Shown here piece after piece: positions 46,200-56,900 of a stretch of 64,000 nt of DNA. A model generated the notes under the pieces. That model was not told where the DNA came from and did no database searches. It saw nothing but the letters and a program-made list of their open reading frames with translations. The stretch is from positions 13,000,001-13,064,000 of the forward strand of contig JAWHQI010000019.1 in the NCBI GenBank assembly GCA_033032865.1. The letters are read 5' to 3'. The first letter of the stretch is position 1, and the number at the start of each line of letters is the position of its first letter. This DNA is from Dactylorhiza incarnata (lineage: Eukaryota > Streptophyta > Magnoliopsida > Asparagales > Orchidaceae). Both the position numbers and the translations under genes were made by a program.

Positions 46200-46745
46200 T
46201 CGATGGGTGTCGCCGCCCCCGCAGAATGTTGTCGCCGCCCGCCTAATGTCCCCGCCCACGCTGAATGCCCCCGCCCACGAGCAATGTCGTCGCCCCCGCC
46301 GAATGTCACCGCCTTCGCCGAATGCCCCCACCCACGATCAATGTCCCTGCCCACGACCAATGCCCCCGCCCACGACCAATGTCCCCGTACACGACCAATG
46401 CCCCCGTACACGACCAATGCCCCCGCCCACGACCAATGTTGCCGCCCCCGCCGAATGTCGCTGCCCACTGTATGTTGCGAGCCAAATTTAGCCGCCCGCC
46501 GAATTTAGCCACATGTCGAATGATGTCACCCCCATTGAATGATGCCACCCACAGAATGATGCCGCCCACAGAATGATGCCAGCCACCGAATGATGTCGAC
46601 CGCCGAATGTTGATGCCCACCGAATGTTGACCCCCGCCACGCCGAATGTTTCCCCCCACACCGAATGTTTCTTCCCACGCCGAATGTCGCCCCCACGCCG
46701 AATATCGCACCCACGCCGAATATCGCCCCCACGCCGAATGTCGCC
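46200..46745. repeat. C-rich minisatellite, 17-19 bp units
   Basis: About thirty degenerate units of the type CGACCAATGCCCCCGCCCA (19 bp, 46340-46440), AGAATGATGCCGCCCAC (17 bp, about 46550-46600) and CGAATGTCGCCCCCACGC (18 bp, about 46660-46745). Because unit lengths are not all multiples of three, long open frames appear in several frames on both strands (for example 46203-46508 and 46193-46468), and none is a convincing gene. Confidence 0.85.
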
Positions 46746-47870
46746 CACCTCGGTCGTAGTCCCGAGCTTGTCACTCGTATATATATATACATACACTTGC
46801 TTTACTAGATCTTTTGTATGTAAGAGGGCATGAGTTTTTTGGTGCTGGGCGTAAGTTTGAGCCAAGGGGGATCCATGACTAGTACGCTATTTTGAAGAGG
46901 TAGAAAGATTTATTTTGTAGAGGGAGATGGAAAAAAAGTAGAAAGAGGGAGAGATTGATCCAGAAGATATGCAAGGCATTACAAAACCAAATATTTGCAC
47001 TTTATGCCTATTTTCATAATCATAAGATTCAATTCTTTCTTTCTTAAATTAGGAGATGTAAAGTTATCATATCAGTTATCCTAGAAATCAAATGTTCCAA
47101 GTTTTTGTTTCCATCTTCACTTGAGATATTCATAAATGAATAATCTTAATCAATGACTCATGTCAGCTTTTAAATGATCAGATGACTCTCCACCAGATTT
47201 GCAAACTGTGAAAAATAATAGGTTTAAAATTAAATGATGAAAAAAATATATAAATTTAGAGATTTAGAGAGCCAATTATAAATATGACAATATATTATAC
47301 TAATTCATTATGATGGGATTAAATTCTATAACTTACCAAAAATATTTTCTATTTAGTTTTAAAATGACTATTTAATACTTTTAGTTATGAAATTATCCTT
47401 ATGTATTTAATCCTTAAATTAATACAACTTATACCGTGTGTTTTACAGTGTGTTTCTAGAGTCTTAAAGAACTGCTTCTCTGAGAGAGAGACTAGGAGAG
47501 CAGAGAGGGGAATACAATAACAATCTCTGCTAGTACTTTATGTTAGAGATTTATGATCTTTCTTCCACGAGGCCCTTGAACGGACTTCGTGTGAAGTTGA
47601 TAGAGACGCGGATAGTTTAATGCATTTAGTTTTCGACAAACTCCTGTGTAATGAAGTCGGATTTCATTATTTCGCTGAAGGTATACCTTAGAGCTCTTGA
47701 ATTGTTAGTTTCACATGGATATTGTGGGAGTTCGTGTATTTTTTTGCGCATTTGATTCCCTTGAATCCCAAACAGTAATTACTATCATAACTTTGCAGTT
47801 AGATTTAGCACTCTTGCAACTACTGTCTGTTTTTACATTCCCTGGAGTCCAAATTCCCTCAAAGTAAGAT
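46746..47870. other. Non-coding sequence, mostly AT-rich
   Basis: Contains an AT microsatellite (about 46772-46790) followed by TACATACACTTGCTTTACTA, similar to part of the C4 5' LTR. The rest shows no gene. Positions 47460-47720 have an LTR-leader-like look (AGAGAGAGACTAGGAGAGCA, ACTTCGTGTGAAGTTG) but no partner. Confidence 0.4.
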
Positions 47871-47879
47871 TCAGTATCC

Positions 47880-48560
47880 TGGTGTCGAACATCTCTCTAT
47901 GGGAGTTCCCACCCAATTTGCATAAGTGTATCCCACAACCTATTGATGACCTTGGTTTTGAAAGAGAAAACCTTGACCCAGTGCCCCTTTCAAATATCAA
48001 AAACTTCGGACCATTGCTTACCAATGCTCCTTGTATGGAGCATTGAGAAACAAGTTGACTACACTAACCGCGAAAGAGATATATGGTCATATGACAATAA
48101 GGTTGTTCAGTTTTTCCACTAACCGTCAGTATTGTTTTGGGTCTCCTCAAGGCTTTCCCTTATTGTGATCAAGTTTTGTACTGAGTGCATGCTTCTTCTA
48201 GTGTATCTCGTGCATACTTCCTCTTAGATATAAAATATTTGTCCGTTCCTAACAGCTTCAATCCTTAGGATTTTTTTAAGTCGTTGGTCTGGAATTTTCA
48301 ATCCCCAATGATGATAATGTTATCAACAAACCTGATTTGGAAGAATGATAGAACACAGAATAAACAGCAAATCAAATTATAGGAGAGTGCAACCGAGTCC
48401 ACTGAACTAGGCACCTAATTATTTTGTCAGACGATAAAGTAACTTTTTGAGGCGACATACTTAGATTAGTCTCCCCCTAAGCAACAAAGCTTAGTGATTG
48501 CTTCGTGTGTACTTCATCCAAATATCAAGAAGGCATTTTTGATATTAAGCTGATAAAGAT
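47880..48560 (-). pseudogene. Degenerate Ty1-copia RT/RNase H relic
   Basis: Minus-strand translation in shifting frames recovers, in order, a QLNIKNAFL-like motif (about 48550), VDNIIIIGD (about 48310-48340), the VGKL...PYISFAV block (about 48070-48130) and GQGFLF-like RNase H start (about 47950). Stops and indels are frequent. No LTRs can be assigned. Confidence 0.6.
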
Positions 48561-48652
48561 GAAATATGAATAGCAGCAAGACTCGGGGAGATACTGATGA
48601 GGCGATTTTGGCAACTGGGGAGAATGCACTATGATAATTAATTTAGGAATCT

Positions 48653-48990
48653 GTATAAAGGCCGGGCGGTTACCCGTGTGTAACCGCTGGTGTTGCTGCT
48701 GCACTCTAAATGGCCAGGCGGTTACTCTTGTGTAACCGCCCATTGTTGCTCTTTGTAAAGGGTCGGGCGGTTACCTTTGTGTAACTGCCCGGGGTTGCTT
48801 CCTGCTTGTAGTTCGGGGGGGGGGGGGGGGGGGTTACATGTGTTTTAACCGCCCAATGTATTTTGTCCCGCATCGTTGTTTGTACATCCTCTCTCCTACT
48901 CTACTCTATATAAGGAGGGGTACACCCGTGCAATAAGTAGATTTCAGGAGAATAAAAATTATTATTTTATTTGTATTTTGGGTTAATACA
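48653..48990 (+). repeat. LTR (probably 5') with inverted-repeat array, orphan
   Basis: TGTATAAAGG to GTTAATACA, directly followed by a primer-binding site at 48991. A TATA box (TATATAAG, 48907-48914) lies 80 bp before the end, as in copia LTRs. The first half is four interrupted palindromes. No downstream coding part or second LTR of the same element is visible; minus-strand copia sequence follows from 49159. The left boundary is a guess. Confidence 0.6.
48662..48855 (+). repeat. Four GGCGGTTAC...GTAACCGCC interrupted palindromes
   Basis: Units of 29 bp lie at 48662-48690, 48714-48742 and 48763-48791, about 50 bp apart. Each has a GGCGGTTAC arm, a CCGTGT-like spacer and a GTAACCGCC arm. A fourth unit (48813-48855) has its left arm replaced or expanded by a run of 19 G. 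Confidence 0.85.
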
Positions 48991-49002
48991 TGGTATCAGA
49001 GA
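48991..49002 (+). other. Primer-binding site of the 48.7-kb LTR
   Basis: TGGTATCAGAGA, one base off the tRNA-Met consensus, immediately after the LTR end. Confidence 0.75.
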
Positions 49003-49158
49003 TAGGTTATGCCCTACGAACTAGTGGAAACCGCTAAAATGATATTAATCGGGTGCCCTAAACCGGGCAAATGAGATACATATATAGGAGATGTAGACGT
49101 GACATATCACGTGTATTAGATAAATGCGGAAAGAAAATAAAGCGAATATTCAACTCTC

Positions 49159-50702
49159 TCACTCAAGTTGGGAATATATATTGATCATTCCCAACTTGTC
49201 AGTATTGTCCTTGAAGTTGTCGCTGCATAGACCCTTGGTGAAGACATCAGCAAGCTGATCAAATGAGTTCACAAACGGAGTGCAAATATTCCCCTTGTCA
49301 AGGTGATCCTTGAAGAAGTGTCTGTCGACTTCCACATGTTTGGTTCTGTCATGTTGTACAGGATTGTGTGCAATACTGATAGCCGCCTTGTTGTCACAGT
49401 AGATCATAATAGGATTGTTCCCCTGAAGGCCTATATCACAAAGGATAGTCTTCAACCACAGTCCCTCACAAACGCCTTGGGCCATAGCCCTATATTCAGC
49501 TTCCGCACTTGAGCGAGCTACCACATTCTGCTTCTTGCTCTTCCATGAGACCAGGTTACCTCCTACAAATGTGCAGTACCCAGTGGTAGACTTTCTGTCG
49601 TCTTGACTACCAGCCCAATCAGCATCTGTGAACACTTCAACTTCCAATGACTGACTGTTTTTGAATAGAATCCCACGCCCTGGTGCCTTCTTGAGATAAC
49701 GCAACACCCTGAAGGCAGCCTGCTGATGATGTATGGAGGGTGAGTGCATATACCTGCTTAGGACTCCCACGACATATGTGATGTCAGGACGAGTATGGGA
49801 CAAGTATATAAGCCGCCCAACCAGACGTTGGTATTTTGAGGCATCCACTTTCTCCCCACTAATATCTGCATCAATTCTGTGATTAGCCTCAATAGGGGTG
49901 TCCACAGGGGCACAACCAAGCATCCCAGTCTCCTCAAAAAGATCAAGAGTATACTTCCTTTGGGAAATGAAGATCCCTCGTTGAGACCTCGCAACTTCAA
50001 TTACCAAGAAGTATTTCAACTTTCCCAAGTCCTTGACTTCAAATTCTTTGCCTAGCTGTTGTTTCAAATGATTGATCTCCTCCAAGTAGTCTCCGGTGAT
50101 GATGATGTCATCCACATACACAATAAGAATAGAAACCTGAGCACCTTTCCTCTTGATAAAGAGAGTATGATCAGCTTGACTTTGAGTGTATCCAAGTTGA
50201 AGCATGGTCTTGTAAAAACGTCCAAACCATGCTCTCGGAGACTGCTTCAGGCCGTACAGGGATTTAAGAAGGTGACAGACCTTCCCTTTGGACCCTTTGA
50301 TCACAGAGCCCGGGGGGAGATCCATGTAAACTTCCTCTTCCAGATCACCATTCAAGAACACATTCTTGATATCAAGTTGCAGTAGCTCCCATTTACGATT
50401 CGCAGCACTGAGAGAAGCACACGAATTGAGTTCATCTTTGCAACAGGAGCAAATGTCTCCTGGTAGTCAATGCCCTGAGCTTGGGTATATCCCTGAGCCA
50501 CCAGACGAGCCTTGTACCGCTCCACCACTCCATCTTGATTTTGTTTAGCTGTGAAGACCCAGCGGGATCCAACCGTTCGCTTCCCAGGGGGAAGACTAGC
50601 AAGCCGCCATGTCTTATTTTTATCCAAGGCACACAGTTCCTCCTCCATTGACTTTTTCCACTCAGGTGTTTGAACAGCCTCCTGCCAAGTCTTAGGGATC
50701 AC
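49159..50702 (-). pseudogene. C6 copia pol: reverse transcriptase and RNase H
   Basis: The first part (50352-50702) has WQEAVQTPEWKKSMEEE, SRWVFTAKQNQDG and YKARLVAQGYTQAQGIDY. After a frameshift near 50357, a 400-residue open frame (49159-50361) gives FLNGDLEEEVYM, the catalytic ILIVYVDDIIITGD, RNase H with VFTDADWAGSQDDRKSTTGY and ARSSAEAEYRAMAQ, and QLADVFTKGL near the stop. This pol differs from C2-C5 (it ends NIYSQLE), so it is another copia lineage. Frameshift apart, it is well preserved. Confidence 0.9.
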
Positions 50703-52176
50703 AATTGATGAGAGAGAAGAGATAAAGGCTTTATGGCCCGAGAGAGGTGATCATAGCAAATGTAGTTGGCAATTGGGTGTTTGGTGCCACCCCTTTTACC
50801 TATAAGACGGGCAAGAGGAACATGGAGGTCTTCATTAGAATCTGGTGCGGAGACAGTCACTGACACTGGCGGAACATCCTCAGTCTGCACTTGCTCAACA
50901 GTCGTAGGACGACGGGAGTATGTGTATAGTATAGGTGGAGCGGAGGTGGAAGGAACAAGAGCAGTGGAAGGAATAGGAGAAGTGGAAGGAGTGGGAGGAG
51001 TGGCAATGGCAGGAAGAGGATAATGGACAATAGGAAGAGGAGAATCGATGGTCTCGTCACCATTACCGGTCGTCTCCCCCTGACGAGGACCAAAGTACGA
51101 CTCCCCCTCACGAAATGTAACATCCACAGTGCAATAGTAGCGACGAGTCGGAGGGTGATTACATCGATACCCTTTGGTGGTAGGAGAGTAACCATCAAAA
51201 ACACACCGCAGGGAACGCGCATCGAGTTTATCACGCTGCGGGGTATGAACGTGGACAAAGCACACAGAGCCGAATATACGAGGGGCAAGATGAGAAGTGT
51301 GGACAATGTGGTTTTTGGCAAGACATGAGAGGGGCGTATCAAAGAGAGAGCACGAGACGGAAGACGGTTGATGAGATGAGCAACAATGAGGACTGCATCA
51401 CCCCAGTAGGATTTAGGAAGGTTCATAGCAATGAGTAAACACCAGGCCACCTCCAGCAGGTGCCTATTCTTCCGTTCAGCCACCCCATTTTGAGTGGAAG
51501 TGTGGACGCACGTGGTTTGATGTATAATGCCATGGTCGGCGAGATAGGCCCCAAAAACACCCCTGTCGTCATATTCCCCACCATTATCACTACGAAACAC
51601 ACGTATTTTTTCGCCAAATTGCTGGGTCACCAGCTTATGAAAAGTTTGAAAACAAGAAAGCACATCACTTTTTCTTTTAAGCAAATAAAGCCACGTAGTG
51701 CGGGAGTGACAATCAATAAACGTAACAAACCATTTATAGCCAGATAAAGATAAAACCGGGGACGGGCCCCAAACATCAGAGTGAATAACATCAAAAGGAC
51801 ATAAACTAGGAACAGATAAAGGACTCGTACTCCGACGGACATGTTTAGACTGTTCACACGCATCACAAGAGAATGACTGAATTAACTGATGAAAAACAGG
51901 AAACAACTTAGTAAGATATAAAGGAGAAGGGCGGCCAAGGCGTTGATGACAGCGTCGGATGTCATGAAGAGTCGGAGATCTGGTGGATGAGAGAGCACGG
52001 GGTGAAGACTGGTTCAGCAAGTACAGTCCGCCAGCATTCCTACCACTGCCAAGACTCCGCCTCGTACCCAGATCCTGAAACACACAAACATCAGGAAAGA
52101 ATGTTACGGAACAGTTTAAAGAGTTAGTCAAATGACTAATAGAAAGTAAATTACGGGGAAAAGAGGGAACATGCAA
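50699..52176 (-). pseudogene. C6 copia pol: integrase, frameshifted
   Basis: The frame ending at 50857 (from 52176) begins MHVPSFPRNLLSISHL. It has the zinc-binding pattern H-x3-H (DIRRCHQRLGRPS) with CDACEQSKH, and the DDE core: HSDVWGPSP, FRSDNGGEYDD and NGVAERKNRHLLEVA. After a frameshift near 51270 the C-terminal part continues at 50699-51265 (CVFDGYSPTTKGYRC, then a Pro/Ser/Thr-rich linker). All integrase catalytic residues that can be checked are present. Confidence 0.85.
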
Positions 52177-52650
52177 AACAGAGAACAGTGATAGGTTAGG
52201 AGAACAAGAGACGGTCCCTTTCCAGCGATGGCGGAGAGAGAGCCATTAGCAGCAATAACCTTATCACGACCAGAAAGAGGGGTATAGGAGGTAAAACCTG
52301 AGGCAGAACCAGTCATGTGGTCGGTTGCACCTGAGTCGATAATCCACTCGGAAGGAGGGGAAGACACGACATTAGCACTGGACAGGACTGAAGTGGCAAC
52401 AACAGCATGAGAAGTAGCAGGAGCAGAGTCTGTGTGGGAGCGCAACATGCGCCGGAAGGCCTCCAATTCGCAGGCAGACAGGCCTCCAGAGGTGTCCTCC
52501 AGAACCTCAGTAGAGTGTGCAGAAGAGTGAGAGCGATCTCCAGAGTGACGGCCTCCAATTCGCATAGTCTTGCCGGAGTCTAGTTCTCTCAACTCCGGGG
52601 GAACTGATGTGACCCAGTCTGGGGGACTCGAGTCTTTAGTTATTTTTCAT
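52128..52650 (-). pseudogene. C6 copia protease and end of gag; rest of gag missing
   Basis: The frame carries EWIIDSGATDHMTGSASGF, the copia protease core, after a Ser/Thr/Ala-rich segment. The frame can be followed back to about 52625 (DWVTSVPPELREL), and then gag homology stops, so most of gag, the leader and 5' LTR are absent or unrecognisable. Confidence 0.75.
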
Positions 52651-55137
52651 TTCGTCGTTACAATCATGTATTTTATTTCCGTATTATTATGCTCTCCAGT
52701 TGCGAACTTTTAATAGTCCTGCACGTGAAATTGACCACCTCACGTGACCCTGAATAAAATGGTCCGACATGGGATAAGCGGAGCGGGACAACACATTATA
52801 ATTTGGTGCTTGCTGAAATTAGGGCATAATTATTTATAAAAAAACCAAGTATTAAAAGCTATATAGGGGATATACTTGCCCCCATAAGGAGGGGTGTTGG
52901 GATATTAGGAAAGATTTTATCTCCTTTCCCGTAATCCCTAGCCGCCGGAAACGTGAAAACTGCACCCGCTTCTATCTCACGCACAACACCGGGCGGACCT
53001 AGCCGACACTGATCGCTCCTACCATTCCCTGCAATACACCGCCGCCTGCTGCTACTATTGCCGGCGCCTCCTGCCGTTCCCTGCAATCCACCGCCGCCTA
53101 CTGCTGCGTTTGTCGATGCCTCCTGCCATTCCCTACAGTCTATAGCCGCCTGCAACCCTGTTGTCGACTCCTCCTGCACCAACTTCGTCGCCGTCCGCTA
53201 GTCCAGACACCATCTCCAAACCATACCTCAACTGAACCGAGGTCTAGCTGTCCGTGCCCCTCCAATACCGCCACCACCGCTGTTCTTCCTACTTCGACCG
53301 CACCGTGAAGAGGATCCTCTCTACGCCATTGGAGCCCCCGGTGAAATCTTCCTTCTTCCCTCCCCCAATCCATTTACAGTAGTTTATTATGCTTAGTTCC
53401 GGCAAGTTCCTTCGTTCCAAGGGTAGCGCCCGCCTCGTTCTTAATCTTCCTTGTCGTTATTTCCTATTTCCATTACACTTTTTTTATTGCCTTGGTTGTG
53501 AATCTGCTGCATTTACTTTAAATTGTCGATTGCTTGGGACAAAAGTTGTTTGTATTCAGATACAAGGCTACGTAGTTGCGATAATTGATATTTTGATTTT
53601 TTGGCCAAGAACAACTTAATTATAATTTTGGGTTTTGTGATGCGCAATTTAAATCAGTTTGGTGTGGCTGCTGGGATATCTCACTCCTATTGTGGGATAG
53701 TTGAGCGATGAATGCTTTCGAAATTTTAATGTTTGAAGAGTTTTCAAAATTTAATACATGGAGTCGAGAGTTGAACACCTCAAGTGGGGTTTTGATGACA
53801 TGGGTAGGCGTATCTAGAAGAACTTTTGACCGTTGTCACCGCACTCACTGTCTCCATGAGGGATACGAACCAAGTCATGTTAGGGATGCGCACTTTTGTC
53901 AATAACCTAGAAGCCCAATGTAGAAGAGTATAACCGTGCCCTTATGCCTACAACCCCCCTCCAATTTAGCCTTTAAACTCCTAAAACAAACCCTAAACCG
54001 ATGTTATAAAAGTACCTCCTACCTCCTAATGGAAGAAAGAAACAGAACGAGAACCTTTCTCGTTCGGTTTCAGTCCAGTAAGTCCTTATCGAGCTCCCAT
54101 CCACCCGACGCCACTCCAGTCAGCCTCGACGACGCCTCCGGAGTCCCTGCCAGAGTCCGGCGACCACTCCTGCCACTTCTACCGCTGACTCCGGCGTTAC
54201 CGCAGTCCTCCCTCTCCTTTCCATCTGCGCGACACCTTTCTAGATCTCGCCGAAGACCACTCCTGCAACATTCACCACCGATCAGACGACACACAATCCT
54301 TCCTTTCCTTCCAACCACACAACGCCATCTCTCCAAACCGTGTCACCGCCACCAGTGCTGTTTTCAGTTCACGGCGACCTCGCATCTGCCAGCCTCCACC
54401 CTTTCTGGCGACCACCGGACTATCCCGAACCCTGGCAGTCGCGTCCTTGGAGTCTTGAACACTTAGAAGTTTTGTAACCTTCCCGTCTCCTACTGGAAGG
54501 CACACTTGTCGCTGCCTCTTTCCTTGGTATACCTCTCAACTGATCTCACTCTCAATACATAGGTCAGTTTAACCGCACGAATGATCAATTAATTACTAAG
54601 AGTTTACCTAAATTAATTTTATCTTCTTATTATCGTCATTTCTTATTCGTGAATGTCCACCACCTGATTTCCCTGCCTTTGGAATTGTGATTCATGATGT
54701 TTTAAGTTCGAGCGGTAGCCTTACGTTCGTTTGCAACGCCTAGGTCGCTTTGTTCATTTCAAAATAATCTGTGAAGTTTCTTTGCGCCGCAATAATTTTA
54801 AGGAATCACAGAAATTATTGTTTATAATATACAACCCTAGCTTTAATCTACATCAACAAGTTTGAAGTCTAATAAGAAGATGTTTTTAGTTAAAGTCCAA
54901 TAGATGCTATTTCATTAAAAAATGCAAGCATGATTTTGAAATATCAACAAGAGATAACAACTACAATGTACACTAGTTTGCATTTCAAGTAAAACGAAAT
55001 ATTATAATGGTAATGTTTTGCTATCTAGTGCATTTACTAAAGTTTCTAAAGAATAATGTAAATGTGTAGTAGAGCCATTTCTTATGGGTAGAATTTTTAT
55101 ATGAGATAATGACGTGTACAAAAGTGTTTTGATAAAG
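52651..55137. other. Unassigned sequence, two C-rich blocks
   Basis: A TATA-like AGCTATATAGGG (about 52857) is followed by C-rich tracts with repeated CCCTGCAATCCACCGCCGCC-type words (about 53028-53110) and, at 54080-54440, dense CTCC/CCGCC sequence. These look like retroelement leaders, but no gag, LTR pair or primer site could be linked. From 54540 to 55137 it is AT-rich without signal. ORFs over the C-rich blocks have no recognisable domain. Confidence 0.4.
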
Positions 55138-55142
55138 AATAC

Positions 55143-55311
55143 TATTAGAAAGGCCCATATGAGAGGCCCAATTGTTGTGGCCCAATAATGTATTCCTCCT
55201 TTTTAGTCCCACATTGTGTATAGATTTTCTCCCTTCTCTCTCTCTCCTATAAATATGTATTCTCTCATTGTATTTTATACATGAAATATACAAGCTTCAG
55301 CATTTTCTACA
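55143..55311 (+). repeat. 5' LTR of C5
   Basis: 169 bp. It starts TATTAGAAAGG where the 3' copy has TGTTAGAAAGG, so the terminal G has become A. It ends CATTTTCTACA. A tRNA-Met-type site TGGTATCAAAGC follows at 55312. Confidence 0.9.
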
Positions 55312-55963
55312 TGGTATCAAAGCCATCGGTCCGAATTTGCTGTCCCCAAAATTTTGACCGCACCCCAAAATTTCTGACCGCCCAACCTTGTGCGGCCTGC
55401 ATTTCTGTGACCACAGCACCTCTGCGTGCTCACCTCTTGAGGACTCTCCTTCCAGCCTCCTCTCTTCTTCGTCTCTCTTATAGCCCTTCTCTCTGTCAAG
55501 TGGGTCCCGCCCATCTCTTCGAGCTCACCTCCAGCGGCCTCTTTCTACAGAGACCGCGCTCCTCCTGCGCCTTCCCTTCTCCGCAGAGACCGCGCCTTCT
55601 CCTCTCTGCGAGCTCACCTCATTAGCGAGCTCCATCTCAAGCGGTCTCCTCTGCGGCCTACCTCTTCAGCGGCCTCCTCCCGCGATCTCGTGCGAGCTCT
55701 CAAGCGGCTTCCTCCTTGCGATTTCCTCTGCTCGCGCTTCCAGCGACTTCCTCCAGCGGCTTTGCTCCAGCGATCTCTCTCTGCGCAGTCTCAAGCAAGC
55801 TCGCTCTGCTCGCCGCTCCCTCGCGTGGTCTGCGACTTCTGCCGAGCTCGGTCTGCCCTGCGGTCTGCTCGCCGCTCCCTCACGCGGTCTGCGCCTCCAA
55901 CGGTCTGCCTCCAGTTCGTGCGGCCTCCTGCAGTCTGCCAGCGGCCTTCCAGCGACCTCCAGA

Positions 55964-56900
55964 TGCCTTCCTCGGTTGACTCAACTAAGCTGCCTGCCCC
56001 TTCTCCCGCAGCCCGTCCGAACTCCTCGTCCGATCTCCGGGACGAGCTGCGGATCATCACTATCTCCCTCTCCGGGAAGAAAAATTTCATTCAGTGGGTG
56101 CACTCGGTCAGACGGGTTCTTCAGTCCAAGGGCCTTCTGCAACATCTTACTCAGGCACCTCCATCACCTCCTACGGAGGACTGGCTCAGGAATGACGGCC
56201 GAGTTCAGACTTGGCTTCTCAACTCTCTAGATGGCGAGCCATACCAAATGACCATGTATCACGAGACTGCCAAAGCTATGTGGGATGAGCTCCATTCATT
56301 GTACTCAGGCAAAGACAACCTCCAACACCTCTACGACATCATTACAGATCTCCAGGCTTTAGATGCGGCCGGGGCTGCCGACATGACCTCATTTGTTGCT
56401 CGGGACAAGACTCTGGCTGAAGCCTGGATCCAGCATCAGCCTTCTACCAATGATCCCACTGCTCAACAGGCTCAGAAGGAAGCAATCTGCATTGCTATGA
56501 TCATGGCTCGTGTTCCACCACACCTGCAAAGCATTCTGGCTCAAGTTCTCATCTCAGCCACTACTCCTCTCTCAGATGTGTGCTCCATGCTCCTCCGAGT
56601 CTCCGCACCTCCGGATTCCCTCCCACCACCCTCCCAAGCTCTTCTCCAGCGGACAAATACCCCCTTACTTCCCCTACCTCCATCTGCTCGTGGTGGACGC
56701 TCGGGCTCTCGGGAAAGGGGGCGCGGCGGTCGGTCTTGACCAAAATGTACCTTCTGTGGGCGAGACGGACATTTTGAGGCAACCTGCTACCAGAAGAATG
56801 GTCATCCTCCTCGTCCAACTGCAGCTGTTGCAGATGACAGCTCCTCAGCCCCCCGCACTTATCTTGAGGCACTCCGCCTACAGTTCCAGCAGCTTCAAGA
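55964..56900 (+). pseudogene. C5 gag with zinc knuckle
   Basis: The frame opens upstream (55690), but the first plausible start is the ATG at 55964, then DLRDELRIITISLSGKKNFI and WVHSVRRVLQSKGLLQHL. A TGA at 56737 precedes the knuckle CTFCGRDGHFEATCYQKNG, still in frame; relatives have an Arg or similar codon there. UBN2-type gag, RNA-binding by the knuckle. Inactive as it stands. Confidence 0.85.

Noticed and set aside
46193..46710. Long overlapping ORFs on both strands
   Set aside because: They are translations of a 17-19 bp minisatellite in different frames.
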